Assembly: GCA_023254755.1 (NCBI GenBank) | Contig: JALRKU010000200.1 | Coordinates: forward strand, 1-6,692 | Direction of reading: 5' to 3' | Origin: Aeromicrobium sp. | GTDB lineage: Bacteria > Actinomycetota > Actinomycetes > Propionibacteriales > Nocardioidaceae | Length of the DNA: 6,692 nt | Shown here: in pieces, positions 1-5,895 of the stretch | How the letters are laid out: each line of letters opens with the position of its first letter | Numbering within the stretch: the stretch's first letter is position 1 | Notes under the pieces: model-generated | Databases searched by the model: none | The model's input: the letters and a program-made list of their open reading frames with translations, nothing else | What the model was told of the DNA's origin: nothing | Translations under genes and position numbers: made by a program

Positions 1-735
1 CAGCGCCCGCGGCATGCCGAAGACCATCGCGATGAGGTCGACGACGAACGACATCAGCAGCACCGGCTGGGTGCGCAGGTACGCGAAGCCCTCGACGACG
101 GCACGCACGCCGGGCACCGCGACCGTCTCCAGGACCGGCAGGGCGGGGAGCCGCACCACGGCGCCGAGCGTCGCGAACAGGGTGATCGTGTCGACCAGGT
201 AGAGCCACGCGTAGCCCGTGAACGGGATGAGCACGCCGGCGAGCAGGGGCCCGGCGATGCCGCCCGCCTGCACGACGGTCATGTTCAGCGAGTTCGCGGC
301 CGGCAGCAGCTCGGCCGGCAGGAGCTTGGGCAGCACCGCGCTGCGCGTCGGCTGGTTGACCGCGAAGAACGCCTGCTGGAGACCGAACAGGCTCAGCAGG
401 AGCCAGACGTCGGTGCTGCCCGCGACGGCCTGCACCCAGAAGAGCGCGCTCGTGCCGATGAGGCCGAGCGTCGTGATCATCAGCAGAGTGCGACGGTCGA
501 ACACGTCGGCCAGTGCGCCGCCGTACAGCCCGAAGACGATCAGCGGCACCAGCCCGAAGACGCCGGTGAGGCCGACGTAGGCGGACGACCCGGTGTCGGC
601 ATAGATCTGTGCCGGCACTGCGACGACGGTCAGCTGGGCACCGATCACGGTGACGACGTTGGCGCCCCAGAGCCGACGGAAGTGCGGGTCCTGGAGGGGG
701 CGGGTGTCGGCGAGCAGCCGAGTCAGGCGTGCCAC
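1..735 (-). CDS. MFS transporter, EntS/MFS_3-like (partial, C-terminus beyond left edge)
   Basis: This is the N-terminal 245 codons of a major facilitator superfamily permease, a proton-driven exporter in the cytoplasmic membrane; the substrate cannot be read from the sequence. After a short cytosolic N-terminus containing DPHFRRLW there is a first membrane helix (about residues 24-45) and a second (about 51-72). They are followed by the MFS motif A loop GGALADVFDRR (about 72-82). Further hydrophobic segments and the pattern FFAVNQPTRSAVLPKLLP (about 123-140) are typical of the MFS_3/enterobactin-exporter-like branch, whose members usually have about 400-430 residues, so roughly 40% is missing. 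The start is taken as GTG at 735-733. It lies one base after the TGA of the upstream hotdog-like gene, and no well-spaced Shine-Dalgarno is visible, which suggests translational coupling in one operon. No frame disruption is seen in the part present. Confidence 0.88.
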   Translation of the reverse strand, partial: MARLTRLLADTRPLQDPHFRRLWGANVVTVIGAQLTVVAVPAQIYADTGSSAYVGLTGVFGLVPLIVFGLYGGALADVFDRRTLLMITTLGLIGTSALFWVQAVAGSTDVWLLLSLFGLQQAFFAVNQPTRSAVLPKLLPAELLPAANSLNMTVVQAGGIAGPLLAGVLIPFTGYAWLYLVDTITLFATLGAVVRLPALPVLETVAVPGVRAVVEGFAYLRTQPVLLMSFVVDLIAMVFGMPRAL

Positions 736-736
736 C

Positions 737-1447
737 TCAGGCGAACTGGGCGGGATCGATCTCGATCCACACCTGCTCGGAGCGGGCGAGCAGCTCGTCG
801 CCGGCGTAGAGGGCGGTGTCGGTGAGGAACGTGCGGCCCTCGTGCGCGGCCTGGCGTCCCGTGACGACGCACGGCTCCCCGACCCGCGGCGGTCGCAGGA
901 CCTGTCCGGTCATGCGGCCGAGCACCGTCGGGTGCTGGGTGAAGTCGGCGGTCCAGCCGCCGGCGCAGTCGATCGCGGCCCACACCACCGGTTCCGGAAC
1001 GACGCCGTCGTGGTCGGTGTGGCCGGCGAGCGGCGTCCAGGGGGCGGCCGTCGTGAGGCTGCCGGGCTCGACGGGGCCGCTGAAGATCCGCAGGCCGTCG
1101 CCCTCGTCGCGGTCGGGACCGCACGTGAAGCAGCGGCCGAAGGGGTGGCTGGTGTGGCCGGGGTACGCCGCGGCACCGGCTCGCGCCTGCTCGGCGGTCG
1201 GGGCCGGTGGGGCCTCGCGGTCGAACGTCCCGGGTGAGCCCTCGCCGACCACGGCGCCGCCCGCCGTCAGCAGGCGCACGGTGTCGCCCGCCCGCTCCCA
1301 GGACAGCGGCACGTCGAGCGGCGGTGGCTGGCGCAGCGTCGACCGCCGCGGCCCGTCGTGCTCGACCTGCGTCGCGATCAACCCGCTGCAGTACCCGCCG
1401 TTGCCCGACGAGGTGGGACCGTTGAACCGGGCAGGGATGGTGACCAC
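737..1447 (-). CDS. Conserved actinobacterial hypothetical protein, hotdog/thioesterase-like
   Basis: This 236-residue soluble protein belongs to a family I recognise as a conserved actinobacterial hypothetical with probable hotdog (thioesterase-superfamily) folds; no reaction is established. Visible landmarks are FNGPTSSGNGGY near the N-terminus (8-19), LRQPPPLDVPL (38-48), HPFGRCFTCGP (101-111) with C106 and C109 as a possible metal-binding or structural pair, GDGLRIF (116-122), VVWAAIDCAGGW (154-165), VLGRMTGQV (175-183) and TALYAGDELLA (211-221). The last two blocks look like the central helix and strands of a C-terminal hotdog domain. No signal peptide or membrane helix is seen. The GTG at 1447-1445 is preferred because family similarity begins at TIPARFNGP and AGGG lies 8 nt upstream. 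The frame stays open to 1564, but that extension only translates the upstream DNA repeat. The MFS gene follows after one base, so the two are probably co-expressed. A role in acyl-CoA or lipid handling is only inference. Confidence 0.8.
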   Translation of the reverse strand: MVTIPARFNGPTSSGNGGYCSGLIATQVEHDGPRRSTLRQPPPLDVPLSWERAGDTVRLLTAGGAVVGEGSPGTFDREAPPAPTAEQARAGAAAYPGHTSHPFGRCFTCGPDRDEGDGLRIFSGPVEPGSLTTAAPWTPLAGHTDHDGVVPEPVVWAAIDCAGGWTADFTQHPTVLGRMTGQVLRPPRVGEPCVVTGRQAAHEGRTFLTDTALYAGDELLARSEQVWIEIDPAQFA

Positions 1448-1489
1448 GCACCCGACCCTACGCCTGGCCGCGAGATCCCCGAACCGCCG

Positions 1490-1585
1490 GTGACGAGTCA
1501 CGAATTCCCGCTGACGAGTCACACGTTTCCGGTGACGAGTCACGCGTTTCCGCTGACGAGTCACTCGGGTGCGGTGACGACGCGA
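1490..1585. repeat. Tandem array of five 21-bp units with dyad GTGAC-GA-GTCAC
   Basis: Five units with exact 21-bp spacing begin at 1490, 1511, 1532, 1553 and 1574. Each unit is a 12-bp core plus a 9-bp spacer. Cores 1 and 3 are GTGACGAGTCAC, a 5-bp inverted repeat around a 2-bp centre. Cores 2 and 4 differ only in the first base (C), and core 5 is degenerate (GTGACGACGCGA). Spacers 2 and 3 share CGTTTCCG, spacer 1 is GAATTCCCG and spacer 4 is TCGGGTGCG. The G/C alternation at the first core position could also be read as a 42-bp double unit. The array lies between the photolyase stop and the start of the hotdog-like gene, about 43 bp from that start. The spacing of two helical turns would put all dyads on one DNA face, which suits an operator array, but a dispersed intergenic repeat family is equally possible. 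Function is unknown. Confidence 0.9.
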
Positions 1586-1600
1586 GGGTCGTGCCCGGGC

Positions 1601-2947
1601 TCAGCGAATCGCCTCGTATCGGCGCAGCGACTCACGCCGTTCCTCCGCGTGGTCGACCAGCGGAGCGGGGTAGTCCGCGGGAGGAGGATCGAGGCGCCAG
1701 GGCTCGTGGACCCGGTCGGCCGGAAGGTCGCGCAGCTCCGGCACCCAGCGGCGCACGTAGGTGCCGTCGGGATCGAACTTCTTGCCCTGCGTCGTGGGGT
1801 TGAAGACCCGGAAGTACGGCGAGGCGTCGGTGCCGCACCCGGCCGTCCACTGCCAGCCGTGCTGGTTGGAGGCCAGGTCGGCGTCGACGAGACGATCCAG
1901 GAACCACGCGGCCCCGTGCTGCCACTCCAGGTGCAGGTCCTTGACCAGGAAGCTCGCCACGATCATCCGGACGCGGTTGTGCATCCACCCCTCCACCAGC
2001 AGCTGGCGCATGCCGGCATCGACGATGGGGTAGCCCGTGCGGCCCTGCTTCCACGCCTCGAGGTCGTCGGCGGGCTCGTCGTACTTCATCCGGGCGAACC
2101 GGGCGTCGTAGTAGTCGAAGGCGGAGTCGGGGCGGTGGTGGAGCACGTCGGCGTAGAACTCTCGGAACGCGAGCTCGCGGGCGTACGCCGTGGCGCCGTC
2201 GGACCGAAGCGGTGCGAGGTCGGCGAGCAGCGTGCGCGGGTGGATCGTGCCCCACTTGAGGTGGACCGACATCCGCGACGTGCGGTCGGCGCCGGCGAGG
2301 TCGCGCACGTCGGCGTAGTCCGCGACGTCGTCGTCGAGGAACTCGCGCCAGCGCGCGCGGGCGGCCGCCTCACCGGCCGGCGGCAGCCGGACGCCGTCGG
2401 GTGCGGAGGCCTCGGGGATGCGGTGCGTGCGACCCTCGGGACGGATCCACGTGACGTCGCGGACCGCGGGGGCCGGGTCACGCCAGCCGTGCGCCTGCCA
2501 CGCCCCGAAGAACGGTGTGAAGACCCGGTACGGGCTGCCGTCGTCCTTCGTCACGCGGCCCGGCGACACGGCGTACGACGACCCGGTGCGCACGAGCGGG
2601 ATGTCGATCTCGGCCAGCGCTCGCTCGACGGCCTCGTCGCGGTCCGCGCCGTAGGGCGTGAAGTCCGCTGAGACGTGCACCGAGGTGGCTTCGACGGCCC
2701 GGGCGATCCGCACGACCTCGGTGGCCGGCGACCCGTGCACGACGTGCAGGCCGTCGATGCGGTCGGAGAAGTCGTGCAGCAGCTGGACCAGGTACGCCTG
2801 TCGCACGCTGGCCCCGGGACCCCAGAAGTGGTCGTCGAGGACGAGCAGGGGAACCACGCCGTCTGGACCCGCCTCGACGGCCGCGCGGAGGGCCGGGTGG
2901 TCGGCCAGTCGCAGGTCGGTGCGGAACCACATCACGGATCGGCTCAT
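1601..2947 (-). CDS. phrB: Deoxyribodipyrimidine photolyase (class I CPD type)
   Basis: This flavoenzyme would split UV-induced cyclobutane pyrimidine dimers in DNA using blue light. At 448 residues it matches class I photolyases. The N-terminal alpha/beta antenna domain begins with VMWFRTDLRLADHPAL (5-20). The C-terminal FAD domain carries TSRMSVHLKWGTIHPR (223-238), ELAFREFYADVL (258-269), GRTGYPIVDAGMRQL (302-316), GWMHNRVRMIVASFLVKDL (320-338) and NQHGWQWTAGCGTDASPYFR (361-380), which line the flavin and substrate pocket. By spacing against E. coli PhrB, N324, W342, W365 and W367 occupy the positions of N341, W359, W382 and W384. The distal triad Trp306 position is Y289 and the lesion-stacking Trp277 position is F261. 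The antenna cofactor cannot be decided. ATG at 2947 is supported by GAGGA with a 7-nt spacer. It is divergent from the DtxR-type gene and stands alone. A cryptochrome-like signalling role cannot be excluded from sequence, but the dimer-repair residues favour a repair enzyme. Confidence 0.95.
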   Translation of the reverse strand: MSRSVMWFRTDLRLADHPALRAAVEAGPDGVVPLLVLDDHFWGPGASVRQAYLVQLLHDFSDRIDGLHVVHGSPATEVVRIARAVEATSVHVSADFTPYGADRDEAVERALAEIDIPLVRTGSSYAVSPGRVTKDDGSPYRVFTPFFGAWQAHGWRDPAPAVRDVTWIRPEGRTHRIPEASAPDGVRLPPAGEAAARARWREFLDDDVADYADVRDLAGADRTSRMSVHLKWGTIHPRTLLADLAPLRSDGATAYARELAFREFYADVLHHRPDSAFDYYDARFARMKYDEPADDLEAWKQGRTGYPIVDAGMRQLLVEGWMHNRVRMIVASFLVKDLHLEWQHGAAWFLDRLVDADLASNQHGWQWTAGCGTDASPYFRVFNPTTQGKKFDPDGTYVRRWVPELRDLPADRVHEPWRLDPPPADYPAPLVDHAEERRESLRRYEAIR

Positions 2948-2954
2948 GCCGCCA

Positions 2955-2959
2955 TCCTC
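2955..2959 (-). promoter_or_regulatory. Shine-Dalgarno for the photolyase
   Basis: Read on the minus strand, GAGGA ends 7 nt before the ATG at 2947-2945. This fixes the photolyase start and shows that this gene has a leader, unlike the divergent DtxR-type gene. Confidence 0.6.
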
Positions 2960-2988
2960 ACAGGCAGCGGGCCGTCGTGCCTCTCGTG

Positions 2989-2994
2989 TTTAAT
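2989..2994 (+). promoter_or_regulatory. Putative -10 element of a leaderless promoter for the DtxR/IdeR gene
   Basis: The hexamer TTTAAT is the most AT-rich spot in this neighbourhood and ends 7 nt before the GTG at 3002. Transcription starting about 7 nt downstream of a -10 box would begin at or next to the GTG, giving a leaderless mRNA of a kind common in actinobacteria. No Shine-Dalgarno is visible before that GTG and no clear -35 hexamer is seen. The hexamer also overlaps an alternative in-frame ATG at 2993, which argues against that ATG being the start. Confidence 0.5.
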
Positions 2995-3001
2995 GGTCCG
3001 C

Positions 3002-3691
3002 GTGAGCGAGCTGATCGACACCACCGAGATGTATCTCCGCACGATCTACGAGCTCGAGGAAGAGGGCATCGTCCCGTTGAGGGCGCGCATCGCCGAGCGG
3101 CTGCACCAGAGCGGCCCCACGGTCTCGCAGACCGTCGCCCGCATGGAGCGCGACGGCCTGCTGTCGGTCGAGGGCGACCGTCACCTGGAGCTGTCCGACA
3201 AGGGTCGCCAGCTGGCCACTCGTGTCATGCGCAAGCACCGGCTCGCCGAGCGGTTGCTCACCGACGTCATCGGTCTGGAGATCGAGTACGTCCACGAGGA
3301 GGCGTGCCGCTGGGAGCACGTCATGTCCGAGCAGGTCGAGCGCCGGCTGATCGAGCTGCTCGAGCACCCCACCGAGTCGCCGTACGGCAACCCGATCCCC
3401 GGTCTCGACGAGCTGGGCGAGAACTCCGCCGCCGTCGACTACCTCGAGGGTCTGCTGCCGCTGCCCCGCGCCGTCAAGGGCGCCGACGACCCGCGCCGGC
3501 TCGTCGTCCGGCGCATCGCCGAGGAGATCCAGAAGGACACCGAGGTCATGTCGGTGCTCCGCCGGGTCGGCGCCCTGCCGGGCAACGACGTGCTGGCCTC
3601 GTCGGGCACCGACGGCATCGTGCTGGCGCGTCAGGGCGAGACCGCCGAGATCGACGACGAGGCCGCGGCCCACATCTTCGTCTCGGCGTGA
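3002..3691 (+). CDS. ideR: DtxR/IdeR-family iron-dependent transcriptional repressor
   Basis: This 229-residue metalloregulator would, when loaded with Fe2+ (or Mn2+), bind palindromic iron boxes and repress iron-uptake genes. It aligns nearly without gaps to DtxR and IdeR. The winged helix-turn-helix spans about residues 1-73, with recognition region SGPTVSQTVARMERDGLL (37-54). The dimerization and metal domain spans about 74-139, and the SH3-like domain about 150-229. All expected ligands are present: H79, E83 and H98 with E174 and Q177 for the ancillary site, and M10, C102, E105 and H106 for the primary site. The GTG at 3002 is chosen because it puts these residues in exact DtxR numbering; an in-frame ATG nine bases upstream overlaps the putative -10 box. 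It is divergent from the photolyase and convergent with the DUF1295 gene, with only 7 bp between the two stops. Global iron control is inferred; the family also contains Mn-responsive members, but the ligand set here favours the IdeR type. Confidence 0.95.
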   Translation: MSELIDTTEMYLRTIYELEEEGIVPLRARIAERLHQSGPTVSQTVARMERDGLLSVEGDRHLELSDKGRQLATRVMRKHRLAERLLTDVIGLEIEYVHEEACRWEHVMSEQVERRLIELLEHPTESPYGNPIPGLDELGENSAAVDYLEGLLPLPRAVKGADDPRRLVVRRIAEEIQKDTEVMSVLRRVGALPGNDVLASSGTDGIVLARQGETAEIDDEAAAHIFVSA

Positions 3692-3698
3692 CCGACGG

Positions 3699-4505
3699 TC
3701 AGCCCTTGCGGGGCGGGAGCGGGATGAACCCGCTGGTGCGGCGCACGTAGTCGTCGTAGCCCGGTTTCGACTGCTTCATGCCCTTCTCGTTCAGCGAGGC
3801 GCCGGTGACCTTGGTGAGGAAGAACGTCATCGCGATCGGGCTGATCACGGTCACGAGGCCCGGCAGCGAGCCGGCGACGACGATCCACGTGCCGGTCCAC
3901 ACGCACGCGTCGCCGAAGTAGTTCGGGTGGCGGGTGTAGCGCCACAGGCCCTGGTCCATCAGTCGACCGCGGTTGGCGGGGTCGGCCTTGAACCGGGCCA
4001 GCTGCGCGTCGCCGACGGACTCGAAGAACACCCCGACGGCCCACACGACGAGACCGACGACCAGCAGCGGCGGGCTGATGTCCTCGTTCTGCGCGCCGAC
4101 CATCAGCGGAGTCGACACCAGGAACATCGCGAGTCCCTGCGGGAGGAACACGCGGGTGACCGCGACGCGGGCGAACGAGCGGCCGTCGGCCTCGGCCAGC
4201 GCGGCGTAGCGCGGGTCCTCCTCCTTGCCGCGGTTGCGCAGGTGCAGGTACGTCGCGAGACGCACGCCCCAGACGGCGGTCATGCCGACGAGCACCCACC
4301 GCAGCACCGGGTCGCCGTCGCCACCGGTCGCGACGACGGCCGAGGCGAGCGCGACGAGCACGAACCCTAGCCCCCACGCGGTGTCGACGACGGTGAGCTT
4401 CTGCGACCGCACGGACCACGCGAGGCAGACGGCCATGAAGGCGACGACGACGCCGAGGCCGGCGGCCAGTGCGGCCCCGGCCTGCGCCAGGTCGTTGTCG
4501 ATCAC
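3699..4505 (-). CDS. DUF1295 membrane protein (steroid 5-alpha-reductase/ICMT-like fold)
   Basis: This 268-residue integral membrane protein belongs to the DUF1295 family, which is related to steroid 5-alpha-reductases and isoprenylcysteine methyltransferases. Its own reaction is not established. Hydrophobic segments lie at about residues 9-30, 43-60, 67-86, 113-136, 145-165, 200-217 and 218-232. Family landmarks are DTAWGLGF (41-48), WGVRLATYLHLRNRGKEEDPRY (79-100), the signature LMDQGLWRYTRHPNYFGDACVW (182-203) and KPGYDDYVRRTSGFIPLPP (247-265). In the parent superfamily the RHPNY region and the C-terminal acidic/basic stretch help bind NADPH or S-adenosylmethionine. Start GTG at 4505-4503 shares the four bases GTGA with the end of the upstream methyltransferase gene. 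This implies translational coupling and probably a joint role on lipids. The open frame extends upstream to 4706, but that part is a shadow of the methyltransferase gene. A reductase role on the methylated acyl chain is a hypothesis. Confidence 0.9.
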   Translation of the reverse strand: MIDNDLAQAGAALAAGLGVVVAFMAVCLAWSVRSQKLTVVDTAWGLGFVLVALASAVVATGGDGDPVLRWVLVGMTAVWGVRLATYLHLRNRGKEEDPRYAALAEADGRSFARVAVTRVFLPQGLAMFLVSTPLMVGAQNEDISPPLLVVGLVVWAVGVFFESVGDAQLARFKADPANRGRLMDQGLWRYTRHPNYFGDACVWTGTWIVVAGSLPGLVTVISPIAMTFFLTKVTGASLNEKGMKQSKPGYDDYVRRTSGFIPLPPRKG

Positions 4506-5836
4506 ACCAGCCACGCGGCCGGCGACGACGGCATGCCGCTGACACCGGCGGGGCTGGGCTTGACCGCGAGGATCTGGTCGACCCCCATGCGGTTCTCCTC
4601 GAACGCCAGCGACCCGCCTGCGAGGTAGAGGCGCCACACGCGGGCGTTCTCCTCGCCCACCAGCCCGACCGCGGTGGACCAGTGGTCCTCGAGGTTGCGC
4701 GCCCACCCGGCCACGGTCTGCGGGTAGTGCTCGCGCATCGCCTGCACGTCACGGATCTCCAGGCCGGGCTGCGCGATGAGACCGATGGTCTTGGCGAGCG
4801 GCTTCATGTGCATGTCGGGCGCGATGTAGGTCTCGATGAACGGACCGCCGCCCGGCCGGTCGCCCTTCGCGCCGTTGCTGCGCGACATCTGCTGGATCAG
4901 CACCCGACCTCCGGGTCGCAGGTAGCGGTGGATGGCCGACGTGAACACCTCGTACTCGGCGTCGCCGACGTGCTCGCCCATCTCGATCGAGGCGATCGCG
5001 TCGATCTCGCCGTCGCGGACGCCCGACTCGGACAGGTCGCGGAAGTGGCGCAGGCTGATGTTCACCTGGTCGGCCACTCCCCGCTCGGCGGCACGCTTGA
5101 GGACGAAGTCGCGCTGCTCGCTCGAGAGCGTGACACCCGTGACGTGGACGCCGTAGTGCTGAGCTGCGTGCAGGGTCAGCGAGCCCCAGCCGCAGCCGAT
5201 GTCGACCATGCGCATGCCGGGCTGCAGGTCGAGCTTGCGGCAGATCAGATCGAGCTTGGCCGTCTGCGCCTCCTCCAGGCTCATCTCGGGGGTCACGTGG
5301 AAGCCCGAGGAGTAGGCCATCTGCGGGTCGAGGATCAGCTCGTAGAACGCGTTGGACAGGTCGTAGTGGTGCGAGATCGCGGCCCGGTCGCGCTCCTTGC
5401 TGTGCAGCTCGCCGGTGAGGTTGGACTCGGACGCGGGCGCCGGTGGGCGACGGCCGATCGCCCCGAGACGGACGGCGAGTGCCGCGCCGCGCAGCGCCTG
5501 TCGTGCGCGGATGCGCGGGCGACCGGCGTCGGGGTCGACCGATCGCGCCTGGCGCACGGCCTCCCAGATGGCACGGAGCCCGTCGGCCAGGTCGCCCTCG
5601 ACGTCGAGATCACCCTGCACGTACGCCCGAGCCACGCCGAGCTCGCCCGGCTGCCACAGGATGTGCCGCAGGGCCCGGCGGCGCCGGATGACGAGGACGG
5701 GGGCGTCGGCGGGGCCGGCCTCGCTGCCGTCCCACGTGCGGAGGCGGATCGGGACGGTCATGCCGAGGACGTCCTCGGCCAGGTCGAGCATCGACTGCGC
5801 GGAGTTCACGCAGAACAGTGTCCCGGGCCGGCTCAC
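4502..5836 (-). CDS. Cyclopropane-fatty-acid-synthase-like SAM-dependent methyltransferase
   Basis: This 444-residue protein belongs to the CFA synthase/mycolic acid methyltransferase family, which transfers a methyl group from S-adenosylmethionine to the double bond of an unsaturated phospholipid acyl chain. An N-terminal lipid-binding domain (to about 140) includes LRHILWQPGELGVARAYVQG (56-75). The catalytic domain has HHYDLSNAFYELIL (156-169), SAM motif I VDIGCGWG (211-218), GVTLSSEQ (234-241) and EMGEHVG (285-291). Product could be a cyclopropane ring or a 10-methyl/10-methylene chain as in actinobacterial UfaA1/TmsB relatives. E288 matches the bicarbonate ligand Glu239 of E. coli Cfa, but the Cys139 and His266 positions appear to be S177 and Q315. 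GTG at 5836 gives the longest frame. GTG at 5809 or ATG at 5791 are credible because similarity starts near MLDLAEDVLG (16-25). The DUF1295 gene overlaps the 3' end by 4 bp, and a small membrane-protein gene diverges from the 5' end. Confidence 0.92.
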   Translation of the reverse strand: MSRPGTLFCVNSAQSMLDLAEDVLGMTVPIRLRTWDGSEAGPADAPVLVIRRRRALRHILWQPGELGVARAYVQGDLDVEGDLADGLRAIWEAVRQARSVDPDAGRPRIRARQALRGAALAVRLGAIGRRPPAPASESNLTGELHSKERDRAAISHHYDLSNAFYELILDPQMAYSSGFHVTPEMSLEEAQTAKLDLICRKLDLQPGMRMVDIGCGWGSLTLHAAQHYGVHVTGVTLSSEQRDFVLKRAAERGVADQVNISLRHFRDLSESGVRDGEIDAIASIEMGEHVGDAEYEVFTSAIHRYLRPGGRVLIQQMSRSNGAKGDRPGGGPFIETYIAPDMHMKPLAKTIGLIAQPGLEIRDVQAMREHYPQTVAGWARNLEDHWSTAVGLVGEENARVWRLYLAGGSLAFEENRMGVDQILAVKPSPAGVSGMPSSPAAWLV

Positions 5837-5883
5837 GTCGCGCCATCCGAGCGGCCCGCGAGAGGTGAGTCGGTGGTCACTGG

Positions 5884-5889
5884 CAGAAT
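5884..5889 (+). promoter_or_regulatory. Putative -10 element for the PGPGW-type gene
   Basis: CAGAAT ends 6 nt before the ATG at 5896. It matches the A and final T of the TANNNT pattern. No Shine-Dalgarno is evident in the 59-bp divergent gap, so a leaderless transcript is plausible. No -35 hexamer is recognisable. Confidence 0.35.
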
Positions 5890-5895
5890 CTCCTC

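Noticed and set aside
1448..1564. N-terminal extension of the hotdog-like protein with Arg-rich heptads (VTRHRKR-like)
   Set aside because: It is simply the 21-bp DNA repeat read in one frame (21 bp is 7 codons with no stop). Family similarity begins only at TIPARFNGP, and the GTG at 1447 has a plausible AGGG 8 nt upstream.
1490..1585. CRISPR array
   Set aside because: Period is only 21 bp, the 9-bp spacers are similar to each other, and no cas gene is in the window.
1358..2671. Long open frame on the plus strand opposite the photolyase, including a VTSHxFP heptad repeat
   Set aside because: It is a high-GC antisense shadow of the photolyase and repeat array with no recognisable domain; the opposite strand encodes a complete conserved enzyme.
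2675..3001. Upstream extension of the DtxR-type protein by about 109 residues
   Set aside because: The extension is antisense to the photolyase gene and unlike any DtxR. Start GTG at 3002 reproduces exact DtxR residue numbering for all metal ligands.
2948..3001. Iron box (IdeR operator) for autoregulation
   Set aside because: No TTAGG...CCTAA-like palindrome is present in the 54-bp divergent gap.
3692..3720. Bidirectional terminator between the convergent DtxR-type and DUF1295 genes
   Set aside because: Only a 4-bp GCCC/GGGC pairing is visible, and the stops are 7 bp apart; not enough to call a terminator.
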